The position numbers were made by a program, and so were the translations under genes. From contig CM072810.1 of NCBI GenBank assembly GCA_037013495.1, positions 59,453,449 to 59,517,448 of the forward strand: a stretch of 64,000 bases of DNA. The letters are read 5' to 3'. Positions 24,301 through 35,396 of the stretch are shown in pieces. This DNA is from Hippophae tibetana (Eukaryota > Streptophyta > Magnoliopsida > Rosales > Elaeagnaceae). Position 1 is the stretch's first letter. Every line of letters begins with the position of its first letter. The notes under the pieces are model-generated. The model had not been told where the DNA came from. It did not search any database and was given only the letters and a program-made list of their open reading frames with translations.

Positions 24301-25340
24301 CCATCAAAGATGTTGTCGTCAAAATAAATCACAAGATATTTAGTACCGCGAGGTCCATCAAATGACTTTGTCAAACATTAAGTCATCTAGGTCTATTGCC
24401 TACATTTGAGGAGTTGAAGTCTCATCCACTTTCCTATATTTTGAGGTGTTAACAAGAGGTAGTAGATAGGACAAGCTAGGAATGCTTGACATTGTTGTGC
24501 AAGGAGGATGCACCTCGATTGGTTTTTCATCCAATCACATGGAGTCTTTAATTTAAGTGGGTGAGGTATGGATAACCTGTGGATATATGGGCTCTAGGTC
24601 ATGACATCAGATATGTCAATCAGGTCCTCGAGATCTATATTTGGGTAATCCATACTTGCAAAAATAAATGAGTAATTAGTTAGTTAAATGGATCAGCTTG
24701 TTAATAATATTCTACCTTACTATTGATCTTCTATGGTGAGCTACTGTAAAGATATCCTTATAGGTTCGTTTCTTAGTATTTTGGAGTTCAATCCTCCTTA
24801 TTTTTTTCCTTACCATTAGGACTTAATTTATCAATTAGCTCATTTTCACAAGGCTATGTTGTGTTGAAGTTATGGTTCCAAGTATTAGGAACTTGAAATT
24901 TGACCCCATCACCTCAAAAATCTCTAGTTATGTAAAAGTATTTATCTTTTCACCCAAAGTTCTATCAGGGAGTCTCAAGTGTAGTATGTGTCCAACAACA
25001 TAGGATATATACGCCTTTCTTTTTTCTAGCATGTTCTTTTTTCAACAATACATAAACCTAATTTCATCACTTGTCAAGTCCACCTCATGCTCTCCAACTA
25101 CGATTGATAAGCACAATAGAGTGCACAATTCATTGGGGTTGACTTAGGAAAGATTGATGTCAAACTTATTGGGAATATAAGACACTTCTTAAAAACAAAC
25201 ACCTAATTCCTATCTTAAAGGGCGCCAAATGGAACACCCACCACCTTATAGGAGAGTCATCGGTGTCACATAGGTGGCGAGATATTGGAATCATTACTAC
25301 ATGGGGTGGAATTTTGTACTCATGTTGTATCTATACTAGA
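21370..25340 (-). pseudogene. Antisense coiled-coil ORF of the gypsy element, broken
   Basis: Minus-strand coding traces in several frames. Near 25335-25140 IPPHVVMIPISRH and later pieces resemble the N-terminal part of the plant 'putative gypsy type transposon' domain (PF04195 family). Near 24120-23650 a charged heptad-rich stretch (FVREGELSLRAYKCEVQAN, YQKVIENKDALFIENK) looks like a long coiled coil. A second one lies near 21560-21370 (ACFEAMEQELNNTRNEL, YKKERDELRKVAEYW). Its position after pol and opposite strand match the antisense ORF described for Grande-type elements. Its function in that lineage is unknown. Exact ends and exon structure cannot be set. Assignment is by family resemblance only. 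Confidence 0.5.
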
Positions 25341-25491
25341 TCGTCAGCATTTAATTCACTAGGCATTTTTTCAATCTGATGTTTGTCTTTGTTTAGATGG
25401 GTGGGTTTATCTTTGTTGTCAAGTCTCTTTGTTGGAAGGAGTATTTTTGCTATTATGGTCGCTATAATTCTGATTATTGGAATAGGCTTTT

Positions 25492-25655
25492 GTGAAGATG
25501 AAGAAGAGGCTAGACAGATCTAGAGGAAGTAAGGAGAGCCAGATGCTCTCATTAGTTGGTGCACCGTCACGACCTATTGCGAATTTGAGAGGTCGTAAAG
25601 CTTATCTTGAACTTGGTCTTATGTGGATTAAATCTCGAGAAGGATCTCGAGGTGT
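25492..25655 (+). pseudogene. 5' part of an unidentified plus-strand ORF cut by the CACTA insertion
   Basis: Open frame from 25492 up to the CACTA insertion point. If the transposon and one TGT copy are removed, the frame continues without a stop from 35397 to 35521. That gives about 95 residues rich in Arg, Lys and Gly (GAPSRPIANLRGRKAYLEL, SREGSRGVPILKG, FRRAMFFPLSEDILKKKGEE). I recognise no domain. It lies between the antisense ORF and the 3' LTR of the gypsy element, so it may be an element-specific ORF or captured sequence. Confidence 0.4.
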
Positions 25656-25737
25656 CACTATTACAAAAAGGGGTATTTAAGTTGCTGTGTAAAATCGGTT
25701 TTTGGAAAAAACTGACTTATAATGAATTTAAAGTCGC

Positions 25738-25921
25738 TATCCACGTTGGACGTAGCGTCGGTTGACGTGGATAACCGATGCTATCCACGTAGATAGCATC
25801 AGTTCGCCTCGTCAACCGACACTATGTGACGTGGATAGCGTCGGTTGACGTGGCGAATCGACGCTAAGTCACGTGGATAGCGTCAGTTGACGTGGAGAAC
25901 CGACACTACGTCAAGTTGATA
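25738..25921. repeat. Left subterminal repeat array, part 1
   Basis: About four units of ~42 bp built on ACGTGGATAGCGTCGGTTG and a following AACCGACGCTA arm. Each unit is partly palindromic. Such arrays are the binding sites of the small TNPA/TNP1-type protein in characterised CACTA elements. Confidence 0.85.
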
Positions 25922-26268
25922 GATATTTAATAATTGATGTAATAATGAATGATATATATGTTTGTATGCTTTATTATTTGTAGAGAGCTAGTTGTTCAAG
26001 AAAAAATATCCAAGGGTGAAATAATCGAAGAGCCTGGGAGAGATGCTTTATATCATGCATTCAGACGCAAGCATCCTGGTCGTGTTAGGAAAGGTAGCCA
26101 ATATGATGGTGCTATGGAGTATTTTAACATTCCAAAACAAAAGCCTCAGATGGTAAGTAAGGAGAAGTACACTAAAATTGACGAAGAATTCAACTCCTTT
26201 AAGGCCTTAGTGATAAGTGAGATTGCCACTCTAAATTAAAAGAACATCAATCACAACAAATGTCAGCC
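25922..26268 (+). repeat. Copy of an internal TNP1 exon inserted in the subterminal array
   Basis: Near-identical to 31922-32255 of the same element. It starts in intron sequence at GATATTTAATAATTG, crosses the splice acceptor ATTTGTAG, covers the exon (KISKGEIIEEPGRDALYHAF) and stops at CAACAAATGTCAGCC. The subterminal repeats resume directly afterwards. Because intron bases are included, the copy was made from DNA, not from spliced RNA. It has an extra TAAAT-type insertion and a stop near its end, so it has diverged since copying. Confidence 0.9.
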
Positions 26269-26515
26269 TTGGATAGCGTCGGTTGACGTGGAGAACCGAC
26301 ACTACGTCACGTGGATAGCATCATTTGACATGGAGAACCGACGCTACGTACGTGGATAGCATTGGTTGACATGGAGAACCGACGCTACGTCACGTGGATA
26401 GTGTCGGTTGACGTAGAGAACCGATGCTATATCACGTAGATAACGTCGGTTGACGTGGAGAACTGACGCTACGTCACGTGGATAGCGTCGGTTGACATGG
26501 AGAACCGACGCTATC
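26269..26515. repeat. Left subterminal repeat array, part 2
   Basis: About six units of ~42 bp, same unit as part 1 (GTCACGTGGATAGCGTCGG then TTGACGTGGAGAACCGACG). Several units contain the palindrome CACGTG. The array ends with GACGCTATCCACC at 26515. Confidence 0.88.
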
Positions 26516-26539
26516 CACCTAATATAACCAAATTCGGTT

Positions 26540-27377
26540 CATTTTTTACGTAGAACCCATTTTTCTTCCTATTTCTCCTCCATTTTCTTCCTCACTCTTC
26601 TCTATTTTCTCCCAAAATCTACACCGTGCGCCACCTTCTTTCTAAATTTTCGACCACCTCTGACCACCCTTTGTAACTTCGTTTGTAAGTTATATTCCTC
26701 TTCTCACATTAACTTTCAGTTCTACTATTTTTTTGAGCAAAATATTAAAAAACAATTATACCCATTTTCTGTATAAATTCTTGATTTAGGTATGTTTTTT
26801 ATTTTGTTTGTTATGTTTGACTTATTTTACGTGGAAATAATATCTGAAATGTTATGGGTTTGATGGTTTATATATATTTACTGTGTGTGGAAAAATTTAT
26901 TTATATATTATAAATAATTATATTTTATTAAGTAGAATTTTGCAACTTATTATTCAGTTTGTTTTATATTTTGTATAAATTTTTGATTTAGTTATGTTTT
27001 TTATTTTGCTTGTTATTATGTTTGACTTATTTTATGTGGAACTAATATATGAAATGTTGTGGGTTTACTATGCGTGCACAAATTTATTTATATATGTATA
27101 ATTAATATTACTTTTTAATTATGGTATAGTAACATGCTTAGAAATTAGAATCAACCAAAGTGCGTGATTGGTTTTTATATACTCATGCTAACATGTTGCT
27201 TATTTTTTAATTTGTATAGAAATGGTTTTGTAAAATGATTAAAATGATAATTGTTTTGCATTATGTATGTTTTTATATATATTCTAATAATTATAAAATT
27301 TATATATAATAATACTTGAAATATATTCATTGTATACATAATTAAGTAATATGTTTAATTAATGTCTTTAATAGAAA
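26540..27377 (+). other. TNP2 leader with a 5'UTR intron
   Basis: Pyrimidine-rich leader (26560-26680) resembling a plant 5'UTR, followed by a donor GTAAGT at 26685. An acceptor TTTAATAG ends at 27374, four bases before the TNP2 ATG at 27378. The ~690-bp interval is AT- and T-rich like a plant intron. Inferred from splice signals only. Confidence 0.55.
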
Positions 27378-30300
27378 ATGGACAAATCTTGGATGTCAAA
27401 GTGTAGAATTGAGCAAGACTATATTTCTGGTGTTGAAAGTTTCATGGAATTTGCTTGTAGAAATAGTAATACTGGAAGTAGTATGATTCGATGCCCATGC
27501 GTTAAATGTAAAAATGAGCGATTTCATGAATTTGATGAGGTTAAGTATCACCTTATCTGTAATGGTATTCTATTGAGTTATAAATGTTGGTATTATCATG
27601 GAGAAAATATTGATAATACTCATGGGGAAAAGATAAATAAGAATGTGAGTGGATTACATACATCATATCATAATGTACAGAAATAAAATATGTTTCATGG
27701 TGTTGAAGATGAATTAGGCGAGGATGATCCCGAAACCTTTAATAAACTTATAGAAGATGCCAAAAAACCGTTGTATCCAAAATGCAAAAAATACACTAAA
27801 ATGTCGGGATTGGTTCATTTGTACAATGTGAAGGCAAAACATGGTTTTTCTGACAAGGGATTCACAGAATTACTAAATCTATTAGTCGATATGTTTCCTG
27901 AGGGTATTGAATTGCCATCTTCAATATATGAAGTGAAGAAATCTCTTAGTCGATTTGGCATGGAATATCATAAGATTCATGCTTGTCCTAATGATTTCAT
28001 TCTTTATAGAAAATAATATGAGACATTATATGATTGTCCTATGTGTAAAGAATCGAGATGGAAGCATGGTACAAATGAGAGTACAACACATAAGAAAGGC
28101 GTGCCTGCAAAGGTTCTTTGGTACTTTCCTCTGATTCTTGGCTTTCAAAGGTTTTCAATAGTAAATATACATCAAAGATGTTGACTTGGCATTCAGATAA
28201 TCGATCTGATGATGGGGTGCTACGTCATCCTTGTGATTCTCCAAATTGGAAAGTAGTAGATAATTTATGTCCTCAATTTTCATCTGATCCGCGCAATCTT
28301 TGTCTTGCCATTGCTGCTGATGGAATTAATCCATATAGTTCCCTCAGTAGTAGATATAGCTATTGGCCAGTAATTATGGTAACATACAACCTTCCTCCCT
28401 GGTTGTGTATGAAAAGAAAATTCATGATGTTAACATTATTGATCTTAGGACCGAAACAACCCGTTGTTGATATTTATGTATATTTGTAGCCTCTGATAGA
28501 TGATTTAAAGATGTTGTCAAATGATGGTGTAAATGTTTACGATGCACATAAAAAAGAATACTTTAACTTGAAGGGGGTTCTTTTATGGACAATTAATGAT
28601 TTTCCTGCCTATGGAAACTTATCAGGACATGCAACAAAAGGTTACAAGGGATGTCCTATATGTAGTGATGGAACTTCTGCAACTTATCTTGTTCACGGAC
28701 GAAAGATGTCTTATAGAAGACATAGAAGATTTTTTCCATCTGAACACAAGTTTAGATACCAAAAGAAACCATTCGATGGTGAAGAAGATCATGTTCATGC
28801 AACTCGACCTTTGCGAGGTATTGAGATATTAAGGAAATTGAATGGGATGACATTCAAACGATATGGAAGGATGGAAAAAAACTCACTAAGGTAGGGAAAC
28901 GAAAGAGGTCAACTAATGAAATGGGTGAAAATGAAAAAGAGTTTGAACCGACTTACCATGGTTGTTGGGAAAAAAATCAATATTTTAGGAATTGCCTTAT
29001 TGGAAAGACCTACACATTCATCACATCTTAGATGTCATGCACATTGAGAAGAATGTATGTGAGATCTTGATTGGTACTTTACTTAATATACCTGGAAAAA
29101 CAAAGGATGGAATTAAAGCAAGATTGGATTTAAAGAAACTAGGCATACGACCTGAATTGGAACCAAGGGTGGAAAATGATATGAATCGAACATACTTACC
29201 ACCAGCATCATATACAATGTCAACAAAAGAGAAGGATGTGTTTTGTAAATTTTTGGAGGGTGTGAAAGTTCCTGATGGTTACTCATCCAACTTAAGAAAT
29301 TTTGTGTCTATCACTGATAAGAGACTGTATGGATTGAAATCACATGACTGTCATATCTTAATGCAACATTTATTACCAGTTGCTATTAGACCAATTCTTC
29401 CAAAACATGTTCGAATATCAATAATTTGGCTTTGTTCATTCTTCAATACAATATGCAAGAAATCTATATCAATTGGTGAGTTAAATTCTTTACAGAAAGA
29501 AAATGTAGAGACTTTGTGTTTAATTGAAAAATATTTTCCTCCTTCTTTCTTCGATATAATGATTCACTTATGTGTTCATTTAGTTCGAGAGGTTCAATTA
29601 TGTGGTCCTACTTACTTAAGGTGGATGTATCCTTTTGAGAGATATATGCAAGTCCTTAAAGGATATGTAAATAATAGATATCGACATGAAGGATGCATGG
29701 TGGAATGCTACATTGCTGAAGAGGCCATTGAGTTTTGTTCTGAATACTTTAGTGGTTGCACTGAAATTGGGAATCCTATGCACCAGTTGTTCTTAGAACG
29801 TCACATGATCCAAGTAGGTAACCCTATGCTTGGTAGAAGTAAGAATTATTTATTGATCGCACTCAATGGGAAAAAGCACACTGAATCATTTTGGTAAATA
29901 TTAATGAGGCACAATCGTACATAGAGTAAGTGATATTCATTGTTTCATGATTGCAAAAATCATTTTTTATTTAACTATTAATGATGATATATAACTTAAT
30001 AAATATTTAATAACATTACAGGATGCATTTAAACTTATTGAAGATCGATCCTCGTTATAAAAACAAAGGAGGAGAAAAATGGTTGTATGATGAACATAAG
30101 CGAGAGCTTATTAATTGGTTTCGCAACCATGTAAGTGTCACAAACAAAAATTCATACATGTATCTTCCTAGATCTATTCAATGTTTTAAAACTTTGCTCT
30201 AAACACATTTTGTGTTTTTGTATACATAGATTCGAGATGAACTCAAGAAACCCAATCATAAAATATCAGAAAGTTTACAATGGCTTGCACATGGGCCAAA

Positions 30301-30880
30301 ATTCGATGTCAAATCATTTTATAGTTTCATAATAAATGGATCGAGGTTTACGACTCAAGCTAGGGACAAAGTCCGAGTAAATCAAAATAGTGGGGTGAAG
30401 ATGGTTGCACAAACTATGCAATTTTCCAGTTCAAAATATGCTAATCCTGTACTTTCTGATAGAACATATTATGGTATAATACAAGAGATTTGGGAATTGG
30501 ATTATGAGGTCTTCCATGAAACAGTTTTCTTGTGTGATTGGGTCGAAGATGTTATCAATGTTGGATATAAAATAGATGATTTTGGATTTACCCTTGTAAA
30601 TTTATCCAGGATAAGTCAAACTGATGATCCTTTCATGTTAGCACTTCATGCAAAACAAGTATTTTATGTGAGCGATCAAATTAATCCAAGATGGTTTGTT
30701 GTGTTAACGCCTCCACAAAAAGAGTTTTACCATTGTGATGTTGTAGAAGATGACGACTCTATGTTTGATACATTAACCAATATTAGTAATTTCTCAAATA
30801 AATTGCCTAATGTACATGATGATCTAATTGATGATGATGATTCTTCGTCATGGACTCGAAGTGATTGCGAAGGAATATAT
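27378..30880 (+). pseudogene. CACTA TNP2 transposase, broken, multi-exon
   Basis: N-terminal transposase-associated domain from 27378 (SRCRIEQ-like start, RCPCVKCKNERF, YKCWYYHGE). Then the transposase core (PF02992 type): FPEGIELPSS near 27900, CPMCKESRWKHG near 28035, SYSYWPVIMVTYNLPPW near 28355 and LLWTINDFPAYGNLSGH near 28580. HHILDVMHIEKNV is near 29010. A DUF4218-like part follows near 29330-29780 (YLRWMYPFERYMQVLKGYV), then two short introns (29926-30021 and 30131-30230) and a DUF4216-like part near 30480-30730. Lesions: stops at 27684, 28014 and 28487, frame changes near 28115 and at the poly-A run near 28873, and another near 28985. TNP2 normally binds the TIRs and catalyses excision. 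Confidence 0.92.
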
Positions 30881-31010
30881 ATGTATACGATCAACAACCT
30901 AATTAACATAACGTATGTTCTATATTATATTGTTGTAATAACTCTTATATATATGTATGTTCCTAAAATTGTCAATTAATTTATATTTCTTCATTGCTTG
31001 CAGATATTTC

Positions 31011-32640
31011 ATGGATATTCGGATAACAAAGCTTGTAAATCTAAATGATCCATTGGGGTATTTAAAAAGAAGGGGTTGGGCGAATATACCTGATGCTCCA
31101 CTTAACCCAGATGATAGAATACATGTTCTATTTGATGCTACTGGTAATCCAATAGGGAAAACTGGTCAACAATTGAAATCCTCTATTGGTCGACTGGCAA
31201 AGTCTAGTATACCAATCAATATAAATGATTGGTATGAGGTTTATGATGTAGAAAAGTTCAAAATATGGATAACCATTTGTGTAAGTCTCTTATATTTTAT
31301 AATCAATATATATATTATATTAGGTGTATTATATCTAATCTTTTGTATTGTGTTTTTACAGAATCGTTACAAAGTCGATGATAGTTGGAAGGGCAAGTGT
31401 TATAAGATTGCAAATAAGGCGTGGAAGGAATACAAGACTTCCAGATTGGAAAGAAATTATGTGTTTCCATATATGGACACACTTGATGAGAATGAGATCT
31501 ACAAAATCCCCGAAGGACACCCCTGGATTACACCTCAAGTTTGGAAAGACTTTGTGGATTATAGACGTTCAGACGAATTTCAAATTATTATAGAAGATGA
31601 TCAAAATGTACAAATGCATAACATTCTTCCTAACCTTACTGGGAGGTCTTCAAATCCTGAAGTTAGATATAGAATGGTATTATTAATTTGTCTTAATTTA
31701 TAAATATTTTTATATTTATTTTCCTCAATTTAATTTCATGTCATTGTTAATAAAATTTCATAATTTATGTAGGAAGCTGAATTGGGTAGACCTGTTACCC
31801 GAATTGAATTGTACATAGAAACAAAGACTCCCAAAACGAAGAATTCAAGACCGATGACTTAGCGAGGAGAAGAAAAATTAAATATGTTGGTTAGTAATTT
31901 CGGTTGATAAAAAGTCTTAATGATATTTAATAATTGATGTAATAATGAATGATATGTTTGTGTGCTTTATTATTTGTAGAGAGCAGTTCAAGCAAAAATA
32001 TCCAGGGGTGAAATAATCGAAGAGCCTGGGAGAGATGCTTTATATCATGCATTCGGACGCGAGCATCCTGGTCGTGTTAGGGGAGGTAGCCAATATGATG
32101 GTTCTATGGGGTGTTTTAACATTCCAAAACAAAAGCCTCAAATGGTAAGTAAGGAGAAGTACACTAAAATTGACGAAGAATTCAACTTCTTTAAGGCCTC
32201 AGTGATAAGTGAGATTGCCACTCTAAAAGAACATCAATCACAACAAATGTTAGCCATTGCATCATGCTATAACCAGGGCATGCCATATTGGCCAAGCATG
32301 CAACCATCCATGCCAGGCATACCACCTTCCATGCCAGGCATGCCACAATCCATGGCAAGCATGCCACCATCCATGCCAGGCATGCCACCCACACAATCTC
32401 ATTACGCTTAAACTACATCCAGTATAGGATATAGCCATCCTATTGGTCCTCACTATATGCCAGGAATGCATATGCAATCAAGTAATAGTTCATTTTCTCC
32501 AATGCAATCTGCACATTCTTACCATAAATCAAACCAAGATGAACATTTTGGTGATAATGTACATCTAATAGCTACCCCACATGAGATTCCTCTTCTATTT
32601 GATGAATCATATGTGGTAAGATTTTAATTTCTGGTGTATA
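31011..32640 (+). pseudogene. CACTA TNP1-like / plant transposase (Transposase_24-type) protein, broken
   Basis: Starts MDIRITKLVN at 31011, just after an acceptor. Exons: 31011-31280, 31362-31676, 31773-~31918 and 31980-~32616, each with GT..AG borders. Recognisable pieces are WKGKCYKIANKAWKEYKTSR and GHPWITPQVWKDFVDYRRS, typical of the plant transposase family linked to En/Spm. The last exon encodes a methionine-proline repeat (PSMPGM and variants, ~8 units near 32300-32390). A stop at 31859 breaks exon 3 and a TAA at 32409 ends the repeat exon early. TNP1-type proteins bind the subterminal repeats. Part of this gene has been copied into the left subterminal array. Confidence 0.8.
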
Positions 32641-32708
32641 TAATCTATTATTTTTAAATTCTTATTATATGTTTTATTTTTTATATATAACACTTAAATT
32701 TTTTACAG

Positions 32709-34367
32709 AATATGAAATGTTTGTTGAAACATCCTTCATCAACGGACTATGTTGCTATTGGAATGGTACAACAATTGAGCGATGATCAGATGATTCATAA
32801 TCAATATTTGCTAATCATTGGTAAATAGTAATTGATCAATCATTGTTTCATGATTGTCCACTACCTGTGCCTTCTGATGCTACCACAGTCCAAGAAGCGG
32901 TTGTACAGTATGTGGCTTGACCGTCGATTCAAGTTGTTCTAAATTTTGACATGGTACTATTTTTGAACTTAAAAGATAACACTTGTTTACTACTATTATT
33001 TTATTATATCTTATATTGTTACTAAAAAATACATATATAATACTTTTTTTTAGTCTATTATACCAGAACTCTTAAATGCGGCACATTTAAGAGATACGAA
33101 GCAAGTATCTCGTGCTAAATCTATGACTAGTGGCCAATCATCGTGCACCAAGTCATTCAAGAAGAAGCCTTGGAAAAAGTATAGTCATATTTATGCGTTA
33201 AAATTCAGTAGAAATCTTGGCACTTTGATGACTATTGTTGGGAGGGCATCTAGCATAAATGATGGATGGACTGTGCCACTTCCTATAGAAATTTCTGGTG
33301 TAGACCTCGACCAAACTTATATATCGATCGAGTGCTTATTGCAACTATTTGAATATCAAAAGATCAATTTAAGTATAATTCAAGTGTGGACAAGGTGAGT
33401 CCTCAATCTATTTATTTTTCTTTTATTTATGCAGAACATATATAATTATATTTATATTATCTAATTATATATATATATATCTTTTATATAGGGCATGCTA
33501 TTATCAACTTCAACATAACCACTCATCACATTTAGCAATGTTCTATGATTCTTCATATGTCAATCAATATCAAGATAAGGATGTTAGCATCAGAGCTAAA
33601 CAATTATGTGATAGAGCATTAACGCTTAATAGAAATCAAAAGTTGATAATCCCTTGGCCATTAAGGTTTGAGCAAGGCGAAGATCATTGAATGTTGGTAA
33701 TCATTGATCTGTTCAATAATCATGCTTGGTACTATGACTCAGCTTCCATAGAACTGAGTAAAGATACAAAAGCAGTTGTTGAAATGTAAGAGTTATAGTT
33801 ACATATTAGTTTCTTCTATTATTTTTTGTAATATTTAATAAAAACTAATCATTTTAAACCTTTATAGGGCATGTAAGTTGTGTAACAAGTTTAAGGGCAT
33901 TGCCCTTAAAAAATCTCATAAGCTTATATGGACAAAAGTTATGGTATGTACAAGTCAATATTAATAATTTTATTGATTTTACAATTGAATAATAAGGATG
34001 TTCGAACATGAAAATTCATGTTCACTTTTTTTTGTAGGTTCCACAACAAAATAATGGAGTCATGTGTGGTTATTATGTCATGAAGTTTATGAGCGAAATC
34101 ATCACAAATATCAAAATTCTAGTTGATGATGTGGTAATATCTTTTACCCATATACATAAAAGTTTTTAACATATTTGAGTTTGTTTTTGTAAATAAATGA
34201 AATTATATTCTTATTTTGATTTTAAATACATGTAGTTCTTTGGTTGGAACAAGACGGGCTACGACCAGCAAATTTTTGATGATTTACAAGAGGAATGGGT
34301 AGAACACATGCTTCAAATTATATCATCACAAGAAGAATCAGGAGAAGATTCTGATGATCTTGAATAG
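32709..34367 (+). pseudogene. Ulp1-like cysteine peptidase (C48) of the CACTA element
   Basis: Exons begin at 32709, 33054 and 33492, with further exons to the stop at 34365-34367. The first includes SSTDYVAIGMVQQL, like the domain that precedes the peptidase in related plant transposon proteins. The peptidase keeps a catalytic triad: His at 33685-33687, Asp in WYYDSAS near 33736, and Cys at 34075-34077 in NNGVMCGYYVM, with the upstream Gln. The one clear break in the peptidase part is a TGA at 33688, where a Trp normally follows the His. The upstream exon also has a stop near 32827. C48 peptidases cut SUMO or related tags; in transposons their role is not established. Confidence 0.82.
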
Positions 34368-34544
34368 CATATGACAACATAACAGTAAATTTTTTAATGA
34401 TTTAATTTCTCTATCTATTCCTGTGTCTGAAATCACTTGTTTGATGGATGATTAATCATATGCTCATGTATTTAAGGGAATGCATTGTTTTATGGACCTA
34501 TTTTTGGCCCAAACTACATCTCATCTCTCTTTCCTACTTTCCTT
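34368..34544. other. 3' flank of the Ulp1-like gene
   Basis: Short non-coding stretch between the peptidase stop and the hairpin; nothing else recognised. Confidence 0.4.
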
Positions 34545-34881
34545 ACGAACTCATATTAGCACTTTATTAATCATTTATTTATAAATATAAATTTATCTGG
34601 AATCTCTACTAGTATTTTTAATACTATAATGAGCTCTAAATGGACAAATCAGGTGTATGTAACTTCGATTTGTTTCTTGGTTTGTATGAGTTTTGGTGCC
34701 CATGAACGTGTTCCATATGTTTAAGGGCACCAAAACTCACACAAGCCAAGTAAGAAATCGAAGTTACACTTGATTTCATATTTAGAGTTCATTATATATA
34801 GCATTAAAAAATACTAGTAGAGATTCCAGATAACTTCATATATATAGACAAATGATTAATAAAGTGCTAATATGAGTTCGT
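34545..34881. repeat. Long inverted repeat (163-bp arms, 11-base loop)
   Basis: Arm 34545-34707 pairs with 34719-34881. The outermost ~32 bases match perfectly (ACGAACTCATATTAGCACTT and onward), and overall identity by eye is about 85%. It sits between the Ulp1 stop and the right subterminal repeats, inside the CACTA element. It could be a nested foldback MITE or a structural part of the element. A transcript through it would form a long hairpin. Confidence 0.88.
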
Positions 34882-35254
34882 CGAATGTCGTTGTACGTGG
34901 TAATCTCTTTTTAATGGTAATATTTATAATGTATGTAGGGGAATATGAATTGTTATATGGATAAGCTTTTTTTGTCATAATGCTTGTGAAGGTCAATCAA
35001 GATTCTAAGCCAACCAAGCTTACTCGATCGCATAATTACACTTTGACGACATTATTTTATTTGTAATTTAAGTTAACTATATGTATTATATATACATTAT
35101 TTATTTTTGTAATAAATTTAATTATCAAGTAATTAAATATATTTAAATTTTTAATTATTTGTATTATTATTTTATTTTTTATTTTTTATTTTTTTATGCT
35201 ATATATATTGAATAATACGAAAAATGAAAATAAAAATAAAAACAAATCATAAAA
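34882..35254. other. AT-rich 3' part of the CACTA element, no gene
   Basis: Highly AT-rich from 35050 to 35250, with no coding frame. Confidence 0.5.
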
Positions 35255-35393
35255 TGTACGGGTAAAGTCGGTTCATCTCGTGAACCGACTTTACATTTTA
35301 AGTCGCTAAATTTAAAGTCGGTTCAACAAACCGACTTTAAATTTGTTTAAAGTTGGTTTTTAACCGACTTTAATGCCTATTTCTGTAGTAGTG
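35255..35393. repeat. Right subterminal repeats and TIR of the CACTA element
   Basis: AAAGTCGGTT and AACCGACTTT words alternate at 35265-35375 as short inverted repeats, ending in the TIR at 35380-35393. The core (GTCGGTT) is shared with the left arrays, but the longer CACGTGG-containing unit is not present here. Confidence 0.85.
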
Positions 35394-35396
35394 TGT

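Larger units (their letters stand above)
25656..35393 (+). mobile_element. CACTA (En/Spm) DNA transposon, 9.7 kb, TSD TGT
   Basis: Left end CACTATTACAAAAAGGGG at 25656; right end complements to CACTACTACAGAAATAGG at 35393. TGT lies on both sides (25653-25655 and 35394-35396), the 3-bp duplication expected for CACTA elements. Subterminal arrays carry repeated GTCGGTT/AACCGAC words at both ends. Internal genes in order: TNP2 transposase (27378-~30880), TNP1-like protein (31011-~32640) and Ulp1-like peptidase (32709-34367), all plus strand. It sits inside the gypsy element, so it arrived later. The genes are broken but intron splice sites are still readable, so decay is moderate. Confidence 0.93.

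Noticed and set aside
32191..32477. Minus-strand frames with repeated Trp-His-Ala-Trp words
   Set aside because: They are the antisense of the Met-Pro repeat exon of the TNP1-like gene.
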